From Mycosarcoma maydis (lineage: Eukaryota > Basidiomycota > Ustilaginomycetes > Ustilaginales), in assembly GCF_000328475.2 (NCBI RefSeq), contig NC_026484.1:62001-126000 (forward strand): a stretch of 64,000 bases of DNA, read 5' to 3'. The position numbers and the translations under genes are program-made. This document shows, in pieces, positions 23,653 to 34,900 of the stretch. Numbering within the stretch: position 1 is the stretch's first letter; every line of letters starts with the position of its first letter. The notes beneath the pieces are model-generated. The model was not told the origin of the DNA, did not search any database, and was given only the letters and a program-made list of their open reading frames with translations.

Positions 23653-25009
23653 TTTGAGGTTGATCCTGGAGCTATCCTGAGGATGCTTTGTGGGAATATG
23701 TTGGGCTGTGCTTGCAATCCAACGATGATGGGGGCCAGCGCGAGAGGCGTGCGCTTTGCGATACGTTGAGCACGGAGCGTCTTGAGCGCTGCTCTCAAGG
23801 GAGGGTCAAAGGGTCGAGGTGACTTGGAGGTAGGGAGAGATCGAGTGGTTAGAAGCCAGCAAGTCGTCGAAGCTCTCACATTCAGAAGGACGGATGAAAG
23901 GCGGAATTCTCAGTCGAGACGTTGACCTACGATCTGGCAACCAGCCAAGCTCATGGATCAGTAAGTGACGACAGACTTTTGCTGCTTCCGACCGGCTTGA
24001 ATTTGCTGTTCCTCTTGCTCGCTCGATTCAGCACGTAGAGAGACTGACGAGATGGCTATTCATGATTGCCAGGGACCTTGAGGCATCACAGATTCGACCA
24101 CATCCTCGCTTGTTGCAGCATAGCCGACATGGCCCAGTTTGATCGCTACTTGTGCGCGGTTGTTTTCGATGCCGGTTCAGAAGCTGGACAGACACACCCA
24201 AGACATGAATCGCCAAGCTACATATGGTGGTACGCTACACACACGGCGCAAGGCCTGCTCGAGGCGTTATCATCTGGAATCGGCACAAGCCAACCAAGAA
24301 CGAGCATCAAGATGAGCGTGCCACCCAAGATTACCTCACCCGCCAAACGAGGTGCGTGTTGACAGCCATGCTAATGTGTTCAAACACGAAAGAGAAGCGA
24401 TCACGCATTCTCTTGCATCTTTCACGAATCGTGAATCACGAATGTTGCTCGATCAGTCAATGCTTCGCAAACAAGACTCAGGCCGAGTGCGGAGTACTCA
24501 ACGTTTTTTGGGATTGTGTCTTCCCATTGATCAACATCATACCCAACTGCTTGTGCTTTTCCTCGGCGCTTCGTGCTGGATATCAGCTGCTCTCCAAATC
24601 TCGAATGTGGCTCCAACTCACAGACAGATTCCGCACACCCAAACACCGCACGCCGTAGTCGGCTGCGAGTTACGTCACTCGTGACTTTTTTGTTGTTGAT
24701 TCGTGATTGTTTGACAGCTGCATCGTGCATGCACTCTGCACTCACCACTCACGCTTCGACCCAGAACAGCCGCGCGATGCTATTTTTAGGCCTCTCTGAA
24801 ACAAGCAAGCCGCTAGACGATCCGTCCAAACATGTCTTCGCATTCACAAATCCGCGTGCGCCAAGGCCAAGCAATCATCTGCTGACACACGCCTCGTGAG
24901 GCCACGCGTATCGCTCTGCCACACCAACCCACGGCGACCAATTGAGTGCGCTTTACAAGATAGAGTCAATGGTGGAAAGGTTACATGTGGCAAACTGAGA
25001 CTCTCGAGA
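23653..25009. other. Spacer between the aquaporin start and the KEX2 end
   Basis: 1.36 kb with no recognisable gene on either strand. It contains the aquaporin promoter and the KEX2 3' flank, with TCGTGA-type heptamers near 24,425-24,440 and 24,675-24,710. Confidence 0.4.
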
Positions 25010-28000
25010 TCATTTCTGTCCCGCGCCAGCAAGCAGATCCCTGCCCTCGGCAGCATCTTGCCAGCTGCCTTCACCGGCTGAGCCGGCTCCAGATCCGCCC
25101 GAGGGACTTTCGTCTTCATCCTCGATGTCGACAATGGCTGCAGTTGCGGCTCCACTATTCTGCTGAGTGTCAGGACCAGTGCGTGCGGCGTCTACGTCGT
25201 CGTCTTCCTCGGCGTCATCGTCGTGTAAGGCAAATCTGCGATCGCCATCATCATCATCATCCAGGTCGTCACGGTATGGCTCGTCCGTGCGTCCACGACC
25301 AAGCAAACCGCGACCGGCAGAAGCTTCTGCGGCCTGATCCTCGTCGTCGTCGGAACCCTCAGCAAACGCATCATACAGCTCCTTTGTCCTGCGCGACTTC
25401 TCACCGCGTCGCGATCCGCGTCCGTCATCATCCAAATCGCCCATAGCCACCTCTTCGTCGTTGGCCAGCGACTCGTAACCACCATCACCACTGCCGCCTC
25501 GTCCTCCTCCACCACTGCCACCGCGACGCATCTTGCGTTTCCTCATCACAAAGAACGCCGCGAGTGATCCGGCAAAGATGATCACCAACCCGCCAGCTAC
25601 AATCACCCAACTGCTGTTTTTCTTGAGTCCTGAAATGTAGCCGGTATCCGCTTCGGGCTGCACCGCGATCGGAACGCTGCCGTTGTGGTTGGTAAAATCG
25701 ACGTGAGACTCTCCTTCGGCGATGCCATGGTTAGACGGAAGATGATCGGTAGGCTTCTTGAGTTTTGCTGAAGATGTGTAGCTGGGAGGTAGCTTGATGA
25801 TCGTTGTCTCGGGTGCGGCGGGCAGCTTTTCGTGGTACTCGATCGAGTCTTCGGGGAAGTTCCACGGCACCGCTTTGGACGGATCGATGGATTCTCCCCA
25901 CAGTGACATGCTCCATGCGTAAATGTTGCCTACTCTGTTGGGATGCGCTGGATCGAACACACGAAGCTTCCACTCGCCAGTGGGCGACTCACCCCAGTGC
26001 TTGAGCGTCATGAAGGACCAACCAGGGAAACCTGTCGTCGCGTCATCGTAGCGTCTCGACCTCGCCAAAGCCGACTTGGTGCCATGCGGAGAGATGAGCT
26101 CGACGTTGACATCACCTCGACGCTGGTGGGTGATCCAGACACGAACCGTGACGTGCTCAACGGAGGCCAGATTGGCTCCCTTGAGGTGGTCTTCGGTGAC
26201 GGTGTACGTGGATTCGGTGCCAGACTGTGTGATGAGCGTCTCTGTTGCCGGTAGCGTAATGTTGGGCGACTCGTACCAAGCTTGCGGATTGACAAGCTTG
26301 TGACGCTTGGCTTCTTGAACAAACTGGTAAGCGTCGAGGAGACCGTAACCGTACTTGTGGTTGAAATGATGACCTGCTTGCGTCTGTTGCCAATCAGGAT
26401 CTTCTGGGTTGAACTTGACGGCGCTGCGCACAGCAATGTGCTGCACATCGCGCCACGTCAGCTCGGGTCGGACGCTGAGACCAAGTGCGATGACACCGGC
26501 TGCCAAAGGAGCAGCAGCGCTGGTACCTCCGTGCGAACCGGTGCATCGATTGACGCCGTTCCAGGCGACATCGGTAGTATGAATATGATCACCACTTCCG
26601 GAGCTCCAGCTGGTAGCGATGATGGCCGAGCACATCTCCGAGTACCACGGGTGTTGCCCCTCGCGGTCGACGGCAGCAATGGTCATGGAATAGATCGAGT
26701 TGGTGTAGCCATCAAAGTTACACTGATCATCCGAGGCGCCTCCGTTTCCGCCGGCAAAGACAAAGACGCTACCCTTGCCGTCTCGTCCGTTTTGCACACC
26801 ATTGAGCATCGCCTTGGCAATGAGACCTTTGGGCGCGTCCATGCTGCGACCGTCGTCGGGTGGTCCCCAACTGCAGCTATAAATGTCGTTTTCCTGATAG
26901 GCATAGTTGAGCGACGCAGCTTCGTCGACGTCCGAGATGGGCCCTGAAAGGATACGAACGCCAGAGACTTTGGCCTCATACGCGACACCGACACCGCAAA
27001 CATCGTTCTTGACGGCAGCGATCTCACCAGCACATCGTGTGCCGTGCTGATCGTCACTCTCTCGCGGCTCGGGGAGCTCTGTGTGCGAGTTGAAGTCGTA
27101 ACTGCCCGGTGCGTAGAAGTTGTCCCTAAGGTCGGGGCTGTGCATATCGAGGCCATCATCGATGAGGCACACTTTGATGCCTTTACCTAGAATGCCCTGT
27201 TCCCAAATTGCGGTCACATTGAGGTCGTTGCCCGTCTTGCGATCGTTGGCAAGATGCCACTGATCGGTGAAGATGGGATCCTTGATATCGAACTTGGACA
27301 TCAGATCGGCCGTCTTGGCAGTCGGGATCATGGGTGGTCGAGGTGAGGGATCCGCCGATCTCAGACGAAAAGGCCAGCCGTCGACTGCTGGTAGTGGATC
27401 ACGAAGTTCGGGGTATAGATGTGGCATCTCTGATGGATCATAGATGACGTTGCGCTTATGACGCCGCCTGACCTCTTGACGCTCAACAGCTTTTATTGAC
27501 AGTGCAGCAGTGTGCTGACGCTTTGAGAGGTTGTACGTTGTGATAAATCCGGGCTCTCGGGCTGAGCGACGAATACGAGACCAACGCTGTAAGACGGGGT
27601 CCTGCGACTCGGGGACATCGGGTCGTGCGAGTGAAGCCGAAGCCGATGCCGATGACGAGGTTCCGGCGCCGCCACGCTTTGCTCGTGTGTCGCTGAGCTC
27701 TGGGAAGGGCTTCTCTGATCGCACGAGCCAGTGGTTTTGCAATTCACCTGCTCTTTCGACAAATTCGGCACCCAGCGCCTCTGCAATTGCGCGCGGGTCT
27801 GGCTGCTCGCCTGAGCGAGCGTGCACCTCGATTACATAGTAGTGATGAGTATCGTACGACCGTTTTGCGGGCAAGGGGACGGAGCGCTTCTGATGCGACC
27901 ATGGATGGAGTGTTGAGCGCTTGTGCTGCTGTGTGACGCGTTGTGGTGCTCCTTCATCCGAGCAGGTCGTAGCAGCAAGGGAGCTGTTCGCGTAAGCATT

Positions 28001-28075
28001 AGGCTGCGCAGCCGACACTGTGAGAAAGGTGCCGAGAAGGAGCAAGAGGGAGCTGGATAGCTTGATGGCTTTCAT
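25010..28075 (-). CDS. KEX2: Kexin, late-Golgi pro-protein convertase
   Basis: Calcium-dependent subtilisin-family protease that cuts secretory proproteins after KR/RR. The start at 28,075 gives 1021 residues with a signal peptide (about 1-22). A prodomain with dibasic sites follows, including RRRHKR at about 203-208, the likely autoprocessing point. The catalytic triad is Asp306 (VCLIDDGLD), His344 (DDQHGTRCAGE) and Ser519 (HGGTSAAAP), with oxyanion Asn444 (FAGGNGG). The P domain spans about 600-735 (VTVRVWITHQRRGDVNVEL). One membrane span (about 822-844) is followed by a basic stop and a ~170-residue, strongly acidic cytoplasmic tail with tyrosines that may hold Golgi-retrieval signals. Its presence is relevant to the secreted proteins of this window, one of which has a KR site right after its signal peptide. 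Confidence 0.98.
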   Translation of the reverse strand: MKAIKLSSSLLLLLGTFLTVSAAQPNAYANSSLAATTCSDEGAPQRVTQQHKRSTLHPWSHQKRSVPLPAKRSYDTHHYYVIEVHARSGEQPDPRAIAEALGAEFVERAGELQNHWLVRSEKPFPELSDTRAKRGGAGTSSSASASASLARPDVPESQDPVLQRWSRIRRSAREPGFITTYNLSKRQHTAALSIKAVERQEVRRRHKRNVIYDPSEMPHLYPELRDPLPAVDGWPFRLRSADPSPRPPMIPTAKTADLMSKFDIKDPIFTDQWHLANDRKTGNDLNVTAIWEQGILGKGIKVCLIDDGLDMHSPDLRDNFYAPGSYDFNSHTELPEPRESDDQHGTRCAGEIAAVKNDVCGVGVAYEAKVSGVRILSGPISDVDEAASLNYAYQENDIYSCSWGPPDDGRSMDAPKGLIAKAMLNGVQNGRDGKGSVFVFAGGNGGASDDQCNFDGYTNSIYSMTIAAVDREGQHPWYSEMCSAIIATSWSSGSGDHIHTTDVAWNGVNRCTGSHGGTSAAAPLAAGVIALGLSVRPELTWRDVQHIAVRSAVKFNPEDPDWQQTQAGHHFNHKYGYGLLDAYQFVQEAKRHKLVNPQAWYESPNITLPATETLITQSGTESTYTVTEDHLKGANLASVEHVTVRVWITHQRRGDVNVELISPHGTKSALARSRRYDDATTGFPGWSFMTLKHWGESPTGEWKLRVFDPAHPNRVGNIYAWSMSLWGESIDPSKAVPWNFPEDSIEYHEKLPAAPETTIIKLPPSYTSSAKLKKPTDHLPSNHGIAEGESHVDFTNHNGSVPIAVQPEADTGYISGLKKNSSWVIVAGGLVIIFAGSLAAFFVMRKRKMRRGGSGGGGRGGSGDGGYESLANDEEVAMGDLDDDGRGSRRGEKSRRTKELYDAFAEGSDDDEDQAAEASAGRGLLGRGRTDEPYRDDLDDDDDGDRRFALHDDDAEEDDDVDAARTGPDTQQNSGAATAAIVDIEDEDESPSGGSGAGSAGEGSWQDAAEGRDLLAGAGQK

Positions 28076-29374
28076 GGTTGGCGAAAACGAAAGGAGCCTG
28101 TAGAGCAGAAGCGACAACCTGGCAAGCGTTCCTCTCGACGATTATGTAGACTGAGAGGGCGAGATGAGTTACTCGACTGCACGAGACAGATCTGAGCGCT
28201 ACCGCGTTGGTCTGAAGCAATGTCGATCGATGCCAAAGTGGCCGAAATAGCTTGAAGATGAAGAGCTATCACGATCTGTGCGACATGAGCGAGCACCAAT
28301 GAAGGAGGGAGGTGGCGTTCGTCTGGAAATGAACCCCTTGATGGCCGAGAGACGGAGGGAGCTGTCGAGATGGACAGGTCGTAGATTGAGTTGAAGGATG
28401 AGAAGAACAAGACGATCTAATCGTGTGCGAGGAACCACAAAGTGAGCAATCACGAATCAATCGAGAGACTCAGAGTCGTGAGTCTCAAGACTTGTGACAC
28501 GCTTTGAGGTGGCCTGTGTGGCGTGTGGTGTGAGCTGAGCTGGAAATTCAGGGTTCGCCGCGTACGTTTCTTTCTATCTTTTGGCTGGCGTGAAGCACAG
28601 TCGTGAGTAGAATATCTGAGGGAAACCCAAAAAATTGCCAACTCGTGACTTGTGAGTGGTGACAGTCACGAGTTGTGTGTGTGGTCGAGTGTGTCCTGTG
28701 TGTGATACAATTCGTGATTGTGAATTGTGAATTCGAATCCGAGCTGGCAGTTGAGCGGCAAAGCTAGGTTTTAAGCGCCTCACGAGAAGCAAGAACCCCC
28801 TTGCGATTCTTCTGCAGCCAGCCAGCTGTCCAATCGTGAATCTGCTCGAATTGCTCACAAAAGCAGTCACGAGTTGGCACATCGCCTCGCCTCGCCTCGC
28901 GGTATGGTTGTTTCAATCACGCTGATCTGTCAGGGCGTTGCTTTAACTTGTGATTCGAACACTGTGACTGTTGCTGCGGTTGTCTGCAAGGGTTTTGCGC
29001 ATCGTCTGTCCAGTGCTTTCGACTTGCTTTGCTCCTCTCGATCGTTCATCACACACATTCGTGATTCGTGATTCGTGATTCGTGATTCGTGATTCGTGAT
29101 TCGTGATTCGTGATTCGTGATTCGCGATTCGCGATTCGATTTGAGAAGGCTACGTTCGATGAGAGCGAATCTATCGATCCCGCCCGATCTTCTGTACTGT
29201 CTCAGCCCCGATGCCACGCTCAATTTCCCCTAGCGAGCTGCTCCTATCATGTGTCTACACAGAGTCAAGCGTCAATATGACAATGAAGGATACAGAGCAA
29301 AAAGTCCATGCATAGTATTGCGATTGAGACAGATGGAGAAAGGCCGCGAAAGCGAAACGTCGGTGTCAACACAC
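28076..29374. other. Upstream region of KEX2, rich in heptamers
   Basis: 1.3 kb without a gene. It contains scattered TCGTGA-type motifs (28,440-28,870) and a long tandem heptamer array at 29,057-29,138. Confidence 0.5.
29057..29138. repeat. Tandem heptamer array (ATTCGTG)n
   Basis: About eleven head-to-tail copies of ATTCGTG, the last ones drifting to ATTCGCG. It is the tandem form of the motif scattered through the intergenic DNA of this window. Confidence 0.95.
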
Positions 29375-30598
29375 TCACAGAGCATCGTGCTCACTCGCAA
29401 GCGAGCGCTTGTCCTCGTCGTTCGACAGCGGCGCATAGCGTCGGATCAAACCATCAGCTGCCGCAGCGACCAGATCAATGGCATTCACCTCGCGCTGCCA
29501 CGTAGCCATGTCGATTACATCCCTCTTGGCAAGCTGTCTGCGAGCCAAGCCAGCTGCTACACTTTGATCCGCCTCGGCGCCATCCGAAATGGCACGACGA
29601 CTTCCACCCACACCAAGTGCGTTGCCCAATACGCTACCCAATCCGCTCAGTATATTTTGCAAGTTGACTCCGGACAGTGGGCACGGGAACGAAACATTGC
29701 GGTTAAAGTTGACGGGCACCGTGATGCTGAGCACTTCAACATCCACCTCGATCTTGAACAGGAAGCTCAAATCACCCGAGCCGATACTCGATCCACCAGT
29801 CAAATCGAGTCTGCAGTCCGAGGCAATGTTTCGAATCAGGCTGCCATTCGGATCCTCGCTTTGGTTGTACTTGATCTGGAATGGAAACTCGACCGTCGTG
29901 TTGGCGTTGGCTCGGATTGCCTGGTCGGTTACTAGGCCGTGGCCGAGCGCCGTCGACTGGTCCTCCGAATCGTACGCTGTCGCTTGGAGCTTTTTGATGT
30001 TGGCCGAGATCGAGTTGGGGTTGCTGACCGAGATGTCGATGCTGACGTTGAATGAGAAAGCACCATTCTGATAGTTGACGCCGTTCTGGCTGGGTACACC
30101 TATACCCGAGATGGCGATGTTGGGTGGTCGGACGAACAAGGCGAGCAGGCAGATGATGGAAACCACAAGGATGATGGCGAGGATCAGATTGCCTATCAGG
30201 ATCCTACACAGCTTGGCAGGACAGCTGCGCGACTGGAACGCACGCTTGTCGTCCTTGGTCCAGATCGAATTGCCACTCGCACGCTTGGCAGCGTACGGGC
30301 TGCCAGAGTTGGCCTTTTCCGCGCCCATGTTGTAGTTGTCCATCTCACCAGCGCCAGCGCGGAGGTGGTTATAGTGATTGCCGTAGTCTTGCTCGTAGTC
30401 CCGATGCAGTGTACGCGACGGATTGCTGTCGTGGCTCTCACCCACCTCGTCACGATACTCGTCGTGATCCGGTCGAGACGAAGGAGGATCGTAGGGCTGC
30501 AGCGAATCGGCAGAGTAGGGATCGTGAGGATAATTGTCGTTGATATGTGGCAAGGTCGAAGAAACTTGTGCCCTGGGACTCTGAAACGCGTATGACAT
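29375..30598 (-). CDS. LEA_2/NHL-like type II membrane protein
   Basis: A 407-residue protein starting at MSYAFQSP (ATG 30,598). The N-terminal ~130 residues are hydrophilic (many His, Asp, Tyr and Asn). One hydrophobic span follows (about 145-170, LCRILIGNLILAIILVVSII). An extracytoplasmic beta-rich domain contains NVSIDISVSNPNSISANIKK and VEFPFQIKYNQ, which is the pattern of the LEA_2 (WHy-related) domain. Several N-glycosylation sequons (NVS, NTT, NQS, NGS) support a lumenal or outside location. The C-terminal ~90 residues are less structured and contain KR pairs. The function in fungi is poorly known; the domain assignment is by pattern only. Confidence 0.8.
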   Translation of the reverse strand: MSYAFQSPRAQVSSTLPHINDNYPHDPYSADSLQPYDPPSSRPDHDEYRDEVGESHDSNPSRTLHRDYEQDYGNHYNHLRAGAGEMDNYNMGAEKANSGSPYAAKRASGNSIWTKDDKRAFQSRSCPAKLCRILIGNLILAIILVVSIICLLALFVRPPNIAISGIGVPSQNGVNYQNGAFSFNVSIDISVSNPNSISANIKKLQATAYDSEDQSTALGHGLVTDQAIRANANTTVEFPFQIKYNQSEDPNGSLIRNIASDCRLDLTGGSSIGSGDLSFLFKIEVDVEVLSITVPVNFNRNVSFPCPLSGVNLQNILSGLGSVLGNALGVGGSRRAISDGAEADQSVAAGLARRQLAKRDVIDMATWQREVNAIDLVAAAADGLIRRYAPLSNDEDKRSLASEHDAL

Positions 30599-31954
30599 AG
30601 TGATAAGAAGGACAAGATCCCAAACCTGTCCGACCTGGACCTGCGATGAATGCAAGTGCGTGCGAGCAGGATCTGTAAAGGCTATTCAGACGAGGAATCG
30701 TGTCGATTCGACTTTGTGCTAGCTGCGAAATAGCGCAGCCGAAACGCGTTTTCTCAACAACGATGGTGTGCGTACGATGAGCTAAACGAGAAATAGACCA
30801 AACCCGAAACCGAGTCGCGACTGTTGTCGAAAGCACGAAGCACAGCGGCGGATGTCTGAGAGTGCCAAGGCGAAAGAGAAGAGGCGACAAGTGGTAGCTT
30901 TTCTGGCCAACAACCGTGAACGAGTGCAGCAAAGACGGTGTTTCACAGTGGTGAATTTTAGTGGAGGTCAAGGTGTCTTGGTGTGTCACAGAGCAGCGTC
31001 AGACTCGTGTCGCTGCTGAGCTGCCCGAACGTGAGTCGTCAATCACGAATGTACACCGCCTTGGATTTTCGACTTGACTGGGGTCTGCAAGGATTTCATG
31101 GCTGTGTTGCGCGAATCGTGGCTGTACGCCAGAGTCATGAGTCCGATACACGAATACTAACGATTTACGCTTGTGATTGTGATTTAGTCGCGAGTTGATA
31201 AAATCGTGAATTGGTTCAAAATCAAACTTGGAGTGTCGAGCTATTCCATACCACGGTCAGCCAACGTTCTGGCTTGCCGAATCACGAGTCGCGAATCAGC
31301 TGCATGAAAACAAGTTTGGTCATTCTCCCATCACGCATGCTGTCATCACGAATCACGAGTCACGAATCAAGGATCATGAATGTCAACTGTGCATGGAGCC
31401 TGCGTGTGCGTGTGCGTGTGCGTGTGCGAGTGCATGAGCTCCTGCTTCTTCGGTGATTGATAAATCGCCGTTGGATGGGATTCACAGATGACTCGTGACT
31501 GAATCGGGGCAGGCAGGTCACGACGAAATCCTGCGACTCTGCCAATCATCGTCTCGATCCGGGTTCGTGTCTAATTTCGGCACCGACCGCCAACTTGGTA
31601 GACAACTCCGTGACCGCACGCTGGCTTGGTGCTTCGCTTCGAACCTCATCTCCACTACCGACTCCAACCAAGATCGCAGTCACTCCTCCGATGTAACGTC
31701 CCCGATATTGTTCCGTGTTTCGATCTCCCAACTACGAAGCACAAGTTTTTGTCTGTATGATTGGCACGATCCGTTTGTGATTCAGGACTTGCTGTTCCTG
31801 AAGGCACTCCAGTTCCGAGGTAAGATCTCCAAGCAGATACACAGTGGGTTAGCAACGGGCTACCTGTTCGCAGACAAAGTATACGTTCGTTGAAAAGGCT
31901 AGAGAACATCGATTGCAACATGCTTCGATCCTCGTGGTCTCGTCGTGGTCAGCA
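30599..31954. other. Spacer upstream of the LEA_2 gene and downstream of VPS54
   Basis: No gene seen. Contains TCGTGA-type heptamers at 31,030-31,050, 31,160-31,210, 31,275-31,375 and 31,490, and a GCGTGT hexamer tract at 31,401-31,429. Confidence 0.45.
31401..31429. repeat. Hexamer microsatellite (GCGTGT)n
   Basis: Nearly five copies of a TG/CG-alternating hexamer, of a composition able to form Z-DNA. Confidence 0.85.
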
Positions 31955-34900
31955 CTATTTCTTCTTTGCCTTCTTCTTCTTCTTCTTGTTCTTTTTGCTG
32001 CCGGTGCTAGGACCGCTTCCGACGGCTGAATCATTGGTTGTCTCGTTCGTGTCACCGTCCCCATCTGCATCATCACCAATGTCGTCACCATCGCGGTCGT
32101 CAGCGGCCTCTTCTGTCGTCATGGCTGAGTCCTTCGAGGCGGTTACAGCTGCTACAGAGTCACTAGTGGCTGAGGGAGCATCCTGGATTTCAGCAAGCTT
32201 CGCATCAATTTGCTGATCGTCACCACCAGTATGGCTGAGGCCATCAGCTTCGCCAACAACTTCAGCAGCAGCGTCGGCACCACTTGAGCTTTGTACGATC
32301 ACTTCGGTTTGCTCGCTGATACCTCCGCTCGTTTCTGTTGAGCCTACCGGTACAATGGCCTCGGCGGCCTCAGTAGCAGGGGCATCAGTCCGCGTTCCCG
32401 ATGCATCTTGCTCGGAGACTACCGATGATGCGATCCGCGCCCCTTCTTCCTTTGGCTCCTGTTTGCTGGCGGCAACCGGCTCGCTTCCGCCTGCCATGAG
32501 GGCATTTTCCTCAACTTGCGGACTCGGCGCCAACTCCGTCTTGGCAGTTACCTCTTCTCTCTTGGCAAAAGAAGCGTCGCGAGGTGCGGCGAGTGTATTT
32601 GTCTCGGCACTTGACTCGACGGGCTCAGCGATCTGGTTAGCACCCACATTTTTGTCTTCCACCTTCTGCTCGCTTACAGGCTTGTCAACCTTGTCAGCAG
32701 GCGCGAGAGCTGGCTCGACTGGTGCAGTCTCTGAAGGTTGTGCAGGGGCGGTGGGAGTCGTCGGAGCTCCGGGCGGATTAGGTGGCTGAGCTGCTGAGCT
32801 GGAGGACTGCTGTGCTCGCTTCCTGGCCGCTTCCGCAAGTCGCTCCTTGAGCGACATTCTGGCAGGCTTAGCTGGCGTTGATGTCGGCGTCGCTGCTGGC
32901 GTAGAGGCACCGCTACGCACTGGAGACGCCTCAGTTGAATTCGCTATTCCGCCTTGGCCGTTGTACGCAGAAGCGACATGCCTGTCTTTCTTGGGAGTCG
33001 ACGGTCTTTGCGACTCGATCGGTTCACTGGCGGCAAACGTACCAACTGAAGATGTGTTTGTCACCCGTCTCGCAGTATCGTCGTGCTGAGGTGCTTCCAT
33101 AGACACTTTGTGATCGGCTTGTTTGCCGGTCGCACTCTGTGAAGTGGCCGGAACATCAGCACTTTCCGTGGCTTGATCTTGTTGATCACCAGAGACAGCT
33201 TTGGTGTCTTGTCCTCCGTTAGCATCCTCCTGTTGGACAGACTCAGCCGCGGCCATGGATGCGAGCGTTGGCGCAGTCGCTGTGAGCTCGGACGATACTC
33301 GATCGCTTTCAGAAAGCACCTTTGCAGCGGCATCTGGAGCAGGCACGACGGACACCACAGAATCTTCAGACTCTGCTGCATCCTTGTCCTCAGTCTTGAC
33401 AACAGCTGTCGACTGCATAGCCACGTTTTTCGAAGGTGGAGTAGGTGGCACGTTGTTTACCTCCTCTTCGACGCTCTGAGCCGCTGACGTTGACGGCCTG
33501 ATGGAGGGCTCCGTAGCAGGCGTGGCCACTTCTCGTGCTGCTTCATCAATTGCCTCCTGAACCACACCAGCAGCTTGCGCAGTGGTCGCGGACTGAGACT
33601 GCTGTTGCTGGAGCTGCAGACTTGTGCGTGGCGTTGACTCCACGGATCGCTGCGTCTCAGCCGGTGTCGTAGAGCCCGGTGCATCTGTGGATCCGCGAGG
33701 ACTCGCCGCCTGGCTGAGCTGTTGTTGTTGACGGCGAGAAAAGATATTGGGAATGCGCGGCTTGTATGTCACCGGCCCAAACGGCGATGCGACCGGCTTG
33801 TCGCGCGCAGGCGAGCCTGGGACAGTTTCACCGTTCGGGGTCGAGGAGCCAGTAGATGCCGTCACAGTGACAGCTGGCGTGTTCGGCACATGCTTGGCCG
33901 CCAACACCTGTTGCAATGCCTCGTCTTTCCACTCGACGTGCTTCAAGACAGACAGCTTGGTGCCAAGATAGCGAACATCGGTCTGCATCCGATCCAGCGC
34001 CTGCTGGTTTTGAATCGGAATCTTATCGAGCTCTTGAGCGATACGTGTATCGATCGCGCAAAGCACCTGACCGATCACGTGCTCCACAACGACAGCTTGA
34101 AGATATTTGCTGAGAACCTTGTGCAGCGTCGCAGTCTCTTTGACCAAATCGGCGGCGTACTTGTTGGGTTCGGGGTCTTTGCTTATGCCGCCTTGCTGCT
34201 CTTGATCGGCAGCCGAGTTGTCGGCATTCCAGTCGAGCGCGCTCAGCGTACGGCAGTGTACGGTGAGACGATCCGACATGATGGCGACGAGCTTGGCATG
34301 AATTTCGTACTGGTGCTCCTGAAAATCACGACGAAGCTTGTCAAACTCGGTGAGCATGACGGCTTGCTTGGGTGAAAGATGACGACGCACCGTTTCGCGG
34401 ATGTACGGGATAAGCGAGATCATAATTGACAGCGACTGGGATGCAAGCGCAAGGTGCTTTGCGGTAATGTTCTTGAGACCCGCAGATCGCATGGCTCCGG
34501 CGCCGAGCACGACTTGGCAAGTGCGCGAGTTGAACTGCTTGAGAAATTCGACGACCCTCGCCATGGCCTCTGTGGTGAGCAAGGGCAGGTTGATGATGAC
34601 TTTGAGATAGTCGACGAGCAGTGCAAGCACATCGAGACTGGCATCGACGACAAAGTACTGACGATTTTCGATGTCCAACGTCTTGGCTGAAATGGTCGCC
34701 GTCTCTTGATCGGCTACATGGTCGCCTGCTGCTTTGGCTGGCGCATCCAACCGACTTTCGCCGCCAGTGACGACGAATTCAGAGGGATCTTGAACAGCAC
34801 TGCTGACGATGAGTCGAATCTGCGCTTGTATGTTGATATCGACGTCGGCTTGCGCCCAGGTCTCCTCCTCGACAGCTTTGGCTGCGCGTTCGATGCGGCG

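Noticed and set aside
28731..28760. TTCGAATCC-like string resembling a tRNA T-arm
   Set aside because: No matching acceptor or anticodon stem could be drawn around it; likely a variant of the dispersed heptamer sequence.
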